A stretch of 64,000 nt of DNA from Biomphalaria glabrata (Eukaryota; Mollusca; Gastropoda; Planorbidae): the NCBI RefSeq assembly GCF_947242115.1, contig NC_074725.1, positions 20,431,898-20,495,897 of the forward strand. The letters run 5' to 3'. How positions within the stretch are numbered: position 1 is the first letter of the stretch; every line of letters starts with the position of its first letter. Below, piece after piece: positions 22,301-33,700 of this stretch. The position numbers were made by a program, and so were the translations under genes. The notes beneath the pieces were generated by a model that was not told the DNA's origin, did no database searches, and was given only the letters and a program-made list of their open reading frames with translations.

Positions 22301-25255
22301 GCATGTTATTTCTCTCACTTTCTATTCTCAGACCGAGTTGAAACTTTGCACACAGTTATTCATTGTCCCTAACAAAACATGAATCAATGAAACCTTAACC
22401 GATTAATTTATTTGTGGTAATTAATGAATTTAGTTAAATACAAAAAAAAAAAGGAAATAAACCTGAGTATTGAGAAATATAGCTGTAAATGTGCAGTTCT
22501 TTCTCTTGTATGATTTTTTTCTAAAGTATTTTTTTCATAGATTTCTTGTTTTTTTTTTTTTTTTTCGCTGTCTAATTTTAGTGGTAACTGACAAATCACT
22601 TTTAAAAGAGATTAATAAATACCAAAGGGAAATTCTAATTAAATGATAATGGCTGCTATTTATGATTAAATAATGGACACTGAAATAGTTTTTGATGCAG
22701 TGATTTATGTTTTCAATATGGCATCAAAGTTTGGGTTTTATGTCCATGATTTCATATAAATAGTGCCTCATTTCAAGTGGAACAGGTTGCCTGAATCAGT
22801 CACAAAAAAAAACTTAGACATTTTTTTTTATTTCTCTTAAAAACTGCAAAGTTTGAAATTAAATTTGAATTCTTTTGATCTGAAATTTAGCATTATATTT
22901 TAAGCTATTTTAAGTGTTTTTTTTTTGTTTGTGTATAGCATGTCTCCATCTTGCGGCCATAGTGAAACAAAAAGATATCAAGGGTTGGTGTGCTGAACTC
23001 AATGTGGATATAGACAAGGTAAGTGTGATCCCTTTAATCTTAACTTCTTTATTGTGAGTAAAAATTTTAATAAGAATGTTGATATTGCCAGAGTTGCACA
23101 GAGCAACATAGCAACGTTGAATCTAAAGAACATCTGGCATGAAAAAAACAACTAAGACAGATGCTGTCCGTTTTACTGTCAGTTTTTTTGGTACCGGTAC
23201 AGATTCAAAGCCTAGATACTGTCTGTTCATGTCCAGAAACTTGATGAGTCCTTAAGTATAGAATTGTTTCAGTAAACTTAAACATTTTGTAGAACATTTT
23301 TTATATTTCATAAAATGAAAGAGGAACAGAAATGTATTCCTAACTATTGATAACATTGTCAGGGCCTAAAAAGGTTGAATGGTATATTCTCAAGACAAGT
23401 TTGATAAGACTTAGAAAGAGGGTCAAATATAGTGTGAGTGGATAGAAACTTAGGGCTTGTAGTATTAGTAAACACTGCTGCACCAGCCCTTCTAAGGAAA
23501 TAGGATATTGAAAAAGATTATCTTAATGACAGGAGTTTGTTTATCATTAAGTACTGTGTGATTTGCTTACAAAATGCTGATACACCTTTTTTTTCCCATC
23601 CTAACATTTTCTCCTTTAGTTGGAATTTTTTTAAAGCCAATTCAAATAGATTTTTCTATTCATAAATGCATAAAATTGATGAGGGGGAATGTTTTTGAAA
23701 TTTTGTTTCTCTTTTAATTAGTCCATTTTTTTTCCCCACAGTGCATGGACGTCACAAAGATGATGGTCTCATTATATGAAATGTGGAAAACTTATGATGA
23801 GAAGAAAGAGATTCAAGCAATACTTGCTAAAATGCCAAAGCCAAGTCTGTCAAGGTGATGCCTTAAATTAATTGGATGTAATCTAATATTGTTTCTAAGA
23901 GGATGAGTACGATTTGTTGTACAGTTTGTGTTCATGGATGTCTTCAACAATAAAAACTCAGCAAAAGAATTGTTCTTTTTTTTTTCTACTGTTCACTTCA
24001 ATATAATTTACTAACCTTATGCTATTGATTCTGTAAACAATATTTGTTGTTTTATTTTTAGCTGGTTTTTACGATTTCTATATTAGCTTGCAAATTCTTT
24101 ATCTGTGGAAATTGTAACCTTGACACTGGACGGTTATTTCAAAAACAATTTTCCTAAAAATTTGACAAACTATATCTTTTGGGAAAAAATTACTAATTGA
24201 TCACACATTGAAAACTGGTTTGACAGTTATAATTCTTCAAAATATAATCATCCTAAAATCAAAATTTGGATATTTATGACATTTACTCTTCTGCTAGATT
24301 GTTTACCTTGAACCCTTCAAAAACAGATCTCTTTAATATCTCAAAAACACATGGAATGATTGTGAAATAAATGGAGAGAAAAATAATTGTTGAACACTCA
24401 AAATGTCTGTAAGGTGTGTAGAACTCCCATTTGCACTAGGAGACTGCTGCTAAAGACTGAAATTTATGATGCTTTACAGTGTGCGTTGGAGCAAGACTGG
24501 CAGCATTAGCATTGCAATAGAAAGTGTCTCAATACTTGCACCAGCTTCATATTGCAGTTAGAAACTATTTGCAATAGGTCTTGTAAGCCACAGATGTGCC
24601 AGCACAAATTTGCAGTGCTTAACCCATAGTTCCTGGAAGGATGGAATAGTTCCCAAGACTAATAATGCAGTCACTTTGAGCAGTTACTAAAATTAATGGA
24701 ATGGCTGTTAAATTGTTAGAAAATTTGGTTGTTGACTGACTCCTTATCAGATGCTGGGTTAATTCTGAAGAGCAAAGACAGTAGAGACATTGTCCTAACC
24801 TGGAATGTTAATCCTGTTAGCTACTGAAACAAGTTGTGTGGCTGAGAAACTTAAACTGTTTAACTTATCAAGGGGGCTTGAGTTTGATGCCTGACTTGGG
24901 CTGAGCTGTGTTTGCTGACTACCTAAAGGCAGCACTGAAATCTTCTTCCAGATTCCCCCCCCTTTTTTTTTTCAAACCAAAAAAAAACCTGGTCCATAGG
25001 GCACTGACCTATACAAAAGCCTAAAAACAAAAAAAAAAAACATCACCTGATTCAAGAGCTATTGATCTGGAAAAGAGAGCATTTCCGCTTGAATGATTTA
25101 GAAACATGTTGGCTGTTTATAATGAATGAACTTAAATTCATACAATTTTTTATTCTGTTTTGTGTGTTCACAGACCTCCATCAGAAGCAACAATACAAGA
25201 CAACTCACAGCAGCAGCAACCTAACCAGCAACAGATGTCTAGTGGTGTGTCTTAG
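16392..25255 (+). CDS. CCNC: Cyclin C, Mediator kinase module
   Basis: Partner of CDK8/CDK19 in the Mediator kinase module, nuclear. Coding exons: 16392-16423, 18881-18987, 19093-19177, 20541-20610, 21146-21197, 21332-21423, 21663-21754, 21868-21935, 22939-23018, 23742-23854, 25174-25255. All junctions are GT-AG and in phase, giving 290 residues (human 283). It starts MAGNFWASSHYQQW, nearly identical to the vertebrate start. The cyclin fold follows with ALGEQLKFRQQVIATATIYF, KRFYARNSLKCIDPWLMAPT, FLASKVEEFGVISNSRL, EYPYRTQHVLECEFYLLEMM, CCLIMYHPYRPL and LLYPPYLIALACLHLAAI. The tail is Gln-rich (QQQQPNQQQ) and ends in GVS. The first intron is 2.5 kb and several introns carry LINE fragments. 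The gene diverges from UVRAG and converges on the zinc-finger gene. Confidence 0.97.
16748..17020 (-). mobile_element. LINE 3' tail, antisense
   Basis: The plus-strand text from GTCTTTGAATCTGAATATTAAGG through CTTTTCTTTGAGTCTCAAAT matches 51280-51530, the 3' end of a minus-strand LINE. It breaks off where a sense-oriented piece of the same kind of element begins. Confidence 0.6.
17026..17300 (+). mobile_element. LINE reverse-transcriptase fragment, sense
   Basis: The plus frame reads KQDCVFASTLYAIFFGAMLN, then ICIKFRIHDSTFNMQHL and ELLYMEDCALLALTEQELQL. These follow the RT core of many animal LINEs, with YMEDCA in place of the usual YADDCA-like catalytic motif. One frame change is visible after about residue 55. 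It lies in CCNC intron 1, joined tail to middle with the antisense fragment at 16748-17020. Confidence 0.65.
17590..17750 (-). mobile_element. CR1/Jockey-like LINE extreme 3' end
   Basis: The reverse complement shares TTAACATGCA(C/T)..CTAGATT and flanking text with the sense copy ending near 18690 and with the copy at 39085-39290. It is a short decayed fragment in CCNC intron 1. Confidence 0.4.
18020..18720 (+). mobile_element. CR1/Jockey-like LINE, C-terminal RT remnant
   Basis: Plus-strand pieces read KNAKYLGVLIN, LVRSIFGYVSSVWDP, LEQMQNRAMGFITNKYSY and FFPIAIRASDGLPESA. These are, in order, the thumb and C-terminal landmarks of CR1/Jockey-type reverse transcriptases. Several stops and frame changes interrupt them. 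The fragment ends about 160 bp before CCNC exon 2. Confidence 0.7.
19400..19855 (+). mobile_element. LINE C-terminal remnant (RTE-like)
   Basis: Plus-strand text gives GHTLCNHASNISKQALTWN, PQGKRKKGQPRN, and in another frame RDLEADAKQVGKEWEQLERL and RDVWRKLVGGLFPRKD. This is the stereotyped C-terminal part of the endonuclease-reverse transcriptases common in molluscs. At least one frame change is present. It sits between CCNC exons 3 and 4. Confidence 0.7.
20180..20470 (+). mobile_element. LINE 3' tail (family of 51265-52400)
   Basis: The reading KDSFRALTKAARQTFEK, followed by a shared non-coding tail ending near TTCGGAATCGATGACATTGCC, corresponds to RDSWRALTKAAGQIFETQRK on the minus strand at 51240-51504. 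It ends 70 bp before CCNC exon 4. Confidence 0.65.
22250..22440. repeat. Interspersed hairpin-type repeat, copy 1
   Basis: Shares with 27105-27350 a block of the form GTCTGG...TTTGT...GTTATTTCT, then GAGTTGAAACTTTGCACA, then TTATTCATTGTCCCT and a run reading TTAATTA...GGTAATTAAT. The long inverted arms are clearer in the second copy. It lies in a CCNC intron. Confidence 0.5.
24410..24850. other. GC-richer block in last CCNC intron, probable decayed repeat
   Basis: Composition is less AT-rich than the flanking intron, and no frame stays open. Wording such as GAAATTTATGATGC and CTAACCTGGAATG resembles decayed LINE coding text, but I could not assign a family. Confidence 0.25.
24860..25045 (+). 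repeat. Short interspersed repeat, unassigned
   Basis: GGCTTGAGTTTGATGCCTGA, GCTGTGTTTGCTGACTACC and TAAAGGCAGCAC are followed by a C-rich and an A-rich tract. The order resembles a SINE-like body with a homopolymer tail, but no second copy is in this window to confirm it. Confidence 0.3.
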
Positions 25256-26215
25256 CAAACTACCTGCATATCCATAATCTCAGCATTCACATCTTTCTAT
25301 TGAATGTCCTAAACTTTAAATTGAAAAATTTAAACATTATCACACCAATCTCAAAAGAATCAAGAAGACACTGGTATCTAACTTAAGTAGTAATTAAGTA
25401 ATAGTTTAGAAGGTTATATGTCTGATATTTGTACTCATGATTTCAAGACTATAAAGTTTATGTATTGTATGTGTGTTTATTGTAAATATATAAACTTTCT
25501 TACAAAACAAGGTTTCTCTGATTTATTTTTAAAGGTGATGGAGGTCTATTATTTGTAGACAAATTTGATTAGGTGGTTAGTCTTAGTTGTTAACACTAAA
25601 TCTGCCAGTCAGAATCATTTGATTTATAAAACAAAAAGATAAATTATAACAGGCTGAAAGTTGTCAGGACAATTTCTTCTTGCAAGTAGCTTCAAAGTTA
25701 TGCATAACATTACAATCTAATCATTTTTTGATACAATGCTACAACAAAACTATGTAGGAATTAAAATCTTTTATTTAAGTGAAACACTGACAACAGTATT
25801 CAAATACAAGATGAAAACTTATGAAATTGACTAGAACATACAAACGTACACACTTTATTTACAGTAATCATTGTCTTATCCAATTTAATCCAGAGATGGA
25901 TATTTCTAATTAAAAAAAAATTACTGCTACTTTCAATAAGTTTCAAATAAATAAGTAATTTTGATTTATTGTTGCTAATATTTCATCAATAACTATGTTA
26001 AATTATTTTTTCTTTTAATTAGCTGGTTATGAATGTCTGGTAAGAATTATTTTACATGAATAAATAAAAAACAAGAAAAAAAAAAATTAAAAAAAAAAAA
26101 AAAACTTGGAAAAAAATGTAAACATTAGGAACACTTTGCTTGGACTAAATTAAAAGGAAATGATAACAAAATCAGATCATTTATAGAATTCAGGAAAACA
26201 ATCGCATGTTTACAA

Positions 26216-26395
26216 GAAACCAAGGACTAATCAAATAGTCTATTATGTTATTCTATTCATTTACTAAGCATGGTTGTAAAGAAACAATGATTTGGAATCA
26301 TATCTAAAGAAACCAAGGACTAATCTATGCTGTTTTCATTTACTAAGCATGCTTGTTAAGTAATAATGGTCCTTAGATTCATATCTAAAGAGAAA
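26216..26395. repeat. Tandem duplication, about 93-bp unit, two copies
   Basis: GAAACCAAGGACTAATC starts at 26216 and again at 26309. Both copies continue through CATTTACTAAGCATG to CATATCTAAAGA with a few changes. Confidence 0.7.
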
Positions 26396-27104
26396 TATTT
26401 CCATATAGAAATGTTCACTATAGAAGATAATACATTGAAGTAAAACATTAAAGAAACAAATCAATTAACTGGTTTGTGTATTTCAGGTCTGGTTCTGTAA
26501 TTTACTCTACCAGACTGCTATATCACTTTGTCTATAATTCACAGAATGGCCACTATACCCTTTTTTTTTTTTGGTACTTGCCTAGCAAAAAAAATGTGTC
26601 AGAATATTAAAAAAAAGAAAATTAATTAAATGGAATTAAATCTTATGATTAGGGGGATGTTGGTTGAGTGGTTTCCCTGGGTTTGAACAAACAATGGCTG
26701 CTGTAAAGTTGTTGAAACAGAAGAAATTTAAAATTTCTCATTGACTCAACAATGTTTCTGTACATTTTCTTAATATGTGAACATTGCGTTAGGTCTTACT
26801 GAGAACCAACAGTACCAGTTTCTCTTGGTGAAATATTTATAAAATGTAAAATCATATAACATTCCAATGAAAATTTCTCATACACAATAGGAATTGAGTG
26901 AGTCAATATGTAACTAGAGGACAAAACAAAAGTATCTTTTTTTCATATCACAGCACTTTTAATTTAAAAAGTTAAAAAAAAACAAACATACATAACTTTG
27001 CTTTAACATGTAGTTTTTTAAATATCACATTTGAAATAATACTGGCCAGTAAACAAAATGGAATTCAAAATTGAAAATGATACCCGACTAAAAACAATTT
27101 CAGA

Positions 27105-27350
27105 GACTGTCTGACCTAATAGATCCCTGAGTTAAACCATCATTGTGCGAAGTTTCAACTTGATCCGAAATTGGGTGTGTTTGTCTGGCCAAAAGTTTGT
27201 ACAGGTTATTTCTTTGACACACCAATCTTGGATCAAGCTGAAATTTTGCACAACTATTCCTTTTCTCTGACAACACAAGAATCAATTTTTTTTTAATTAA
27301 ACAATTAGTTAATTAACTATTGGTAATAAATTACTCAAACAAGGGAAAGA
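27105..27350. repeat. Hairpin-type repeat, copy 2
   Basis: The left arm TGCGAAGTTTCAACTTGATC...GGGTGTG is the inverted, slightly diverged complement of the right arm CACACCAATC...GATCAAGCTGAAATTTTGCACA. The loop between them is about 35 bp, with the arms at about 27144-27180 and 27218-27255. The related copy is at 22250-22440. This is consistent with a small foldback element. Confidence 0.6.
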
Positions 27351-27455
27351 AATAGTATTTGACTATAGTGGTGGTATAAGTTGAATTAGTCTCTTTCAAG
27401 GGAAGTAAATAGTACTTGACTAAAGTGGTGGTATAAGCTGAATTAGTCCCCTTTA
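27341..27455. repeat. Tandem duplication, 57-bp unit, two copies
   Basis: AAGGGAA(A/G)GAAATAGTA-like text beginning at 27341 repeats from 27398, both through GTGGTGGTATAAG and GAATTAGTC. Confidence 0.75.
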
Positions 27456-27706
27456 TAGATAGTCATCTGAGGCTTATTACAAATTTAATTACATGACTGA
27501 TCCAAATTAATTGATAAACTTAATATAAGCTTTGTTAAAAAATAATTATAAAGTTTGTTCTTTGTCTAAAAAAAAAGCTTTAGACTGATTTATGACTAAT
27601 TTAAGGCACATACCGTAAGACTTATTAAGGCAGTATTTGTTACATACAAGAAAACTAGGACTATACAAGCAATCTGATGAAGGCAGCGCTGCTATTTTTG
27701 TGACGG

Positions 27707-30700
27707 TTATTGACCTTGTTGTTCCAAGAGATGAGCAAAGTCCGTAGAATCTATGGACATACCTTCTGAAACTCTCAGGTCATCACTGTCCATATCCATC
27801 ATGTCCCTAGAGGCATGGAGGTGGTGACTGGACGAGACATCATGCGATGTTGCCAGCTCGTACAGGACACCATCAATTTCAAACTGACTGGTCATTCCCA
27901 AAAGTTCTTGAGTTCTGGAAAGCTGAAGTAATAGCAGACACAATTACAAAACTTAGTTCATTAGGATGGCACGGTATGAAATTAAGCAGTAAGCCTATAA
28001 TGTCAACTACTTTTGAGGATAAAAGGAGGGAGTGTAGAGACACTGATTTGTGATGAATTCAAAACATGTTTACAGTGAGCACAGATATCAACAAAAGCTT
28101 TTCACCTAAAGGTGAAACTTCTTCACAGTTCTTTAAAATAAATTGAGACACCATCAAAATTTGGTTATATTATAAACTTGTACATGCAAATCTTTCTGTA
28201 TGAATAATGTGTGTTGGGGGTGGGGAAGCAACTATATGTCATTATCAACCAATGACAACCAATACATCATTACTCTGACAGAAAAAAAAAGAAGGTTGAA
28301 AACAAGTGTATTTTTAGATAATATTACTATCAATTTAGGAGGTGCAGTGGTTCAGTGGCTTGATGTCCGAACTGATGTGTCCTGGGTTTGAACCCTGGAG
28401 AAGAATGGGATTTTTTTTATTTTAGGGATCTTTAGGTCGCCTCTGAGTCCACCCAGCATTAATTGAGAACCTGTCATTAGTTGGAGAAAAGTAAAGGCAG
28501 TCAGTCATTGTACTGCTCACACGACACCCTTATTAACAGTGGTGCCACAGAAATAGACGACCTTTACATCATCACCATTAGATCACAAGGTCTGAAAAGG
28601 TCATGGCTAAATGTTTGAAAATCCCACACTGCTCTAAAGACAAACACTTACAACTCCTCTGCCAGTAGTCATCTCCTCCATGCTAACATCAGCCACCACA
28701 TCAGCTCCTACAGCTATGCTGTCATTGGACAATGTCTCCAAATAGTCTACAGCCTGAAGGTTAAACTCTTCACTAGCCTGACTCAAGAGTTGAACATCCT
28801 CCATGGCTGAACAATTGCTAAACATTTCTCCTGCAAGAAAAACAAATACATCAATGACAACCTGTATCTGTTCCTGATGTAGTCACAAGAAGAGATTGCA
28901 TACTTATCTGTCCATATCCTAGTAAGTATAATAAACTACAAAGGCTTTTCATTTTTGTAATAATGTGCTGTACTTTACTAGCCTTATACTATAGGTATTT
29001 ATACCAAATAAGCAGAATAGCTAAATATTTCAATACTCTCTGCATTTATATATACAAGTCCTAAGATTTATTGCATAAGGTGTTAAATAAATACATATTA
29101 TTTAATGTTTTCAAAGGATGATGGTCCCTTTTAATTTTCATTATAATGAACATGAACATTGTGTAATTTTGAAAAAAAGCTACAAGAACCTTTTCTGATT
29201 AGGCATTGCAATATATACATAGTATAAGAGCTGCCTAGCCATTTGGTATGTGCTTCTAATTTTCATGATGGTCTAGAGTTCTGCTTCCATACCAAAAGGT
29301 TTGGGCTATGATTAAAAATGTTCATTTTAAAGGAACATCAGAAAGTTATAAAACAAAAACAACTGACCAAATATAATATACTTCTGCTACATTTGGAATA
29401 TCTTTGAGCATTTTTAATGTTAGTACAAATTTTAAAATGTGATCAATTACCAGTGTTGACGACTTCATTTCTTTCATTTAAATATACAATAGTTTCTGTC
29501 TCATGGTCTTCTAGTTCTTCCAGATATCTGCCAGCTTCTAGTGTAAGACAAAAAAAACAACATGAAGAGAGTTTTTTAAAAAGTATTTTGTCATTCTTTC
29601 AGAGAATTGAAAAATTGAATTACTCTTATATATATAGTCCTAGTACCCTTAAACATTTTTCTTTTTTCTTATCTCTAACTTTATTTTTCACTGAAAAATA
29701 CATAAGTCAAAAGTTTTTGCTCATAAGATTGGCTAAGTTTATTTCAATTTATTGTAAGCCATGAAAATCATGATTAAGATAGCAAGCATATATTATTGAA
29801 ATAATATCAACTTTTCTTAGGAAATCACAAATATAGCGGTTTGGTGAAAAGTAAGATAAAAGTCTCTAATTTATAATCTAAACCAATAACAAACCATGTC
29901 ATATATTTAAGATATTGTTTGCTTTCTTACTTAAGTAAAGTAAAGTACACCTTTCAAACCTTACGATGTATAGGGCAGATGATATAAAAATCATGGCCAG
30001 CACAACAACCAGCCACCTTTACCCAACTAATGTGAAATTAAGCACCCATTCAAATTGGGTGGACTGGGTTTGCTAAAAATCCCAGTCCTTATTCAGATTC
30101 TGAAGCAAAGCACTTTACCACTCAACACCACACCCCTGATTTCTTATATAATAAGTAGATAAAGATTCCTACCCTGAGTTTCTAACATGTCTTCATGATC
30201 GATGATGTGTCTGGAAATTATTCTCCTGCTTGGAATCCTGTTCACAAAACTTTTACTGTGTGAATATAAGCTACCATCTTCATCCAGCACTCCAGAATCC
30301 CTAGTTTCATACTCCCCATCATCCATATCAATGCCATGGGCACCTGACATGTGCATTTTCACAACCATGTCATTGACAAAGGACTGCATGCACAGGTGGC
30401 ACTGTGCTGGCAGTAAGTGGTCCCGGTGGGAGTTAATCACATGCACCGCCAAGTCGTAGGTTCGCATAAACGACACCGTGCAGAAAGGACAGCAGTAAGT
30501 CGTGCTGTTGGCGCCCAGCAAGGTATCCTTCATGATCCGGGGAGAGATCAAGTGAACTTTTCTAGCGTGCTCTGACAAAATGCGACTGGACGGAAAAGTA
30601 TCTTGGCATTCTGGACAAATGTGAGCCTCAGTTTGTAGGTGTTGAATTCTGACATGGTTGTACATGGGATGAAGACTTTGGTAACCTGACAACACATAAA

Positions 30701-33700
30701 ATTTACATCTATAGTTCAATAAAATAGGAACATATAGACATAAAGTTTTAGCAAAATAAACACTACATTGGATTTTAAAAGAGTTTGTAAAGTGCTAACA
30801 TTCTTAGAATGAATTATGAAAAATTTTGATTTGTAATGAATTCTGTATAGAATATTTTGAATATATATTGTGTTATTAAATTTTTTTATTTTAACAATTA
30901 TTAAATATTTATAATTATATCTCTGGAAAGCTGTGATTCAAAATGATAAAAGTCAATTCATGAGTTGAATCAGTGCAAAGATATAAACAACTATGTGACC
31001 CACTTACTACAAAGAATGTAGTCAATTCTAAATAAATACAGAATTATCATTCAGCTTACGCCTTGCACTGATTAATGATCAATTTATTAATTGATTCCTG
31101 TTAAATTAGAATGATAGTTCTGACTACAGCTCATTGTAATTGCAAATAAATTGTGTGTCAATGCCACCATTACTAATCAAATCTTTAATATTTTTTTAAG
31201 GATGGCTACACCAACCTGCACCACAAAATGGACAATGTACAGGTACTGCCCCACTATGAAGTGTCAATCTATGGACAGAGGCCAACTCCATGTTGGGCAG
31301 CCAAGCTGGACAAAAAGGACACTTGAGTTCCCCAGCATGGGTCTGCTCATGGGCTTTCTTCAAGTGCTTGTGCAAGGAAGGGCCAGAGTCGAAGACTTTA
31401 TCACACAGTCGGCAGATGTTGAACTGGTTCAGCTCAGGGTGGACCTTCAGCGTGTGCCCCAACAAGGAAGATCTGTCCCCAAACACAATATTGCAACTAA
31501 ACAGAAAAAAAAGTTAAGTATTCATAATCTCATACTATGTTAGATTCTTTCAAGGCACTCTTGTAATTCACCTACAGAGAAACTTCATCTGTCTGCTAAG
31601 CAAATAACTGCTTGATAGATCTTGAAGGATTTCATAAAAGTATTTTTGTTTTGAAAAATTTAAACTACCAGCATAAGTAAATGTACTAATGTGTATCATC
31701 ACATATGTATATTAAAGCAAACCTCTTATAACTTTCTGGATGGCTACTCGCTTTGCAATCTACTGTAGGATGTTTGGGCTAATAACAATCTTTATGAGGG
31801 GGCCTTCTCAGTTGATTATTTGAAAACAATGATTCACTTTATATTTCAACAAATATTTTATACCCAGTACACACTTGGTTTCAGAACCGGGGCTACTGGG
31901 TTCGAATCCACATAAACAGATGACTTTACATCCTATGCTCTAAACTTTACTTCTTTTTTCTTCTTTATTCACAATCCTTAGCTTCACTTGTTATTAGAGT
32001 TGCCCAAGAACCTACCGACTACAAGAAAGCAAAGCTCTTTCATTTCTAAGAAGCTGATGAGTTGGATTGAATAGACTAACAAGTCCTCGGCTTGAAAATG
32101 TCTGAAATGAGCAGAAAATTTGTGCATGTTTATAAATAAGATATTTACCTTTATTACTTAAAATTAAAAGATCTTTTAATTTAAATTCCCCTAAGCTTGT
32201 GAAATGTCAGTAAAGAAAGAACATAAAGCATAAATATTGGTACATATTTCTTACAAGGTTAAAGGCAATTAACAAATATCCTATTTTAAAAGATGAACAA
32301 ATTACATGTGTGAAAGATCTACATATCTTATTTTACTCTTTCTCTCTGTAACTATTTTCCACGTTCTGACGGAATTATTAATTTAATCCAATATTGTAGA
32401 GCACTAACATGTTGTGATTAAAATGTTATAACTTTGTTATGTTTTTGATATAAGTATTGAATTGCATTGCATCTTCTTGTTAGATACCGGTATTACAAAA
32501 GCAAGTGTATAAATTGAAATAATAATTTATTTTTTTTTGCTTTATGAAAAGTAAAAATAAGAATTTGAAAAGATTAATCACATAGAAAGATAATTTTCTA
32601 ATTTTCCATTCCAAAATGAATTAAATGCTAAATTTTTTGTATAATCCTTATCCATATTTACATAAAATCAAAGCACTAACAGTGAACAAAACATGAAGTA
32701 AAAAACTGGAGCTCATTATCCAAGGTCACCATCAAAGGAAAATGAGAATAAATATTACTTTAAACACTTGCAACATTGCATTCCAGTTAGAAAATAATTG
32801 CACTGTACATGATATATATTTGAACTAAAAGTGATTCCTTTCTATTTGCATAATGTTTCCTTGAACAAAATACAACTTTTATGTTTTAGCTGTGGTATGC
32901 TTTAAAACAATCCATATAGATGTGCGGCATCAAATCACATCCCAAGCAAACATAAAACAGTTGGCTCTGATCTGCAGTGTTTGCACACTCTGTCCTTCTT
33001 AGCATTGATAATTAGAAGCTTAGCACCAACAAGTCTTTCCAGACTACAAGGACGTTCTTTTTTTTTGGGATTGGATTTTCCAGACTGCACATCTTCTGAC
33101 ATAATTGTTCCAGCATGTCGTACAAGACTCATTAGAAGTTGTTGCTTAAAATTTCTCAGCGCTCTTTAAAAAAAAATACATTCTCAGATCTTGCAATTTT
33201 GTAAGTTTGTGCAAATTGAAGGCATTAATTGTGCAAATTTCAATGCTCAAAAAAAAAAAAAGCTTTTTCTACCATTTCCTTGATTTTCTGTTATGGTGGC
33301 CAAGTAACCAAACAGTTGTTCAGCTCGATCACAACCATACATAAACAGGTTATACTGATGAATGACTTTTTGATGCTGTTTCAGAACATTTTTTGAAGTT
33401 GTACTGCTAGACACAACAACGACAGGCTTTTTGGCATTTTTATCCTTAAAGGTCACTGTTGTCACTGTAGCTTTTCAACTTCATTTGTGCTATCTTGATA
33501 TTGGCTGGAAAACCTACCCTGTTTGTTTGAAGGGTTCCTGTATAGTAAAACTTTTCCTTCCTCAGGTAGTCCAGCTATGCTTTGGTGGTATACCATCTGT
33601 CAGCGAGGATGTGATGTCCTTGGCCAATATGTTTTAAGAGTGTAGCAAACATTTGTATAGCCATGCCACTGTCTTTGTCCATTGATGGATCTTAGGATAA

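Larger units (their letters stand above)
25256..27706. other. Convergent intergenic region, 3' ends of CCNC and the zinc-finger gene
   Basis: No gene is visible. On the plus strand AATAAA occurs near 25946, usable by CCNC. On the minus strand AATAAA occurs near 25520 and 25770, usable by the zinc-finger gene, so the two 3' UTRs might overlap. The rest is AT-rich text with the repeats listed separately. Confidence 0.5.
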
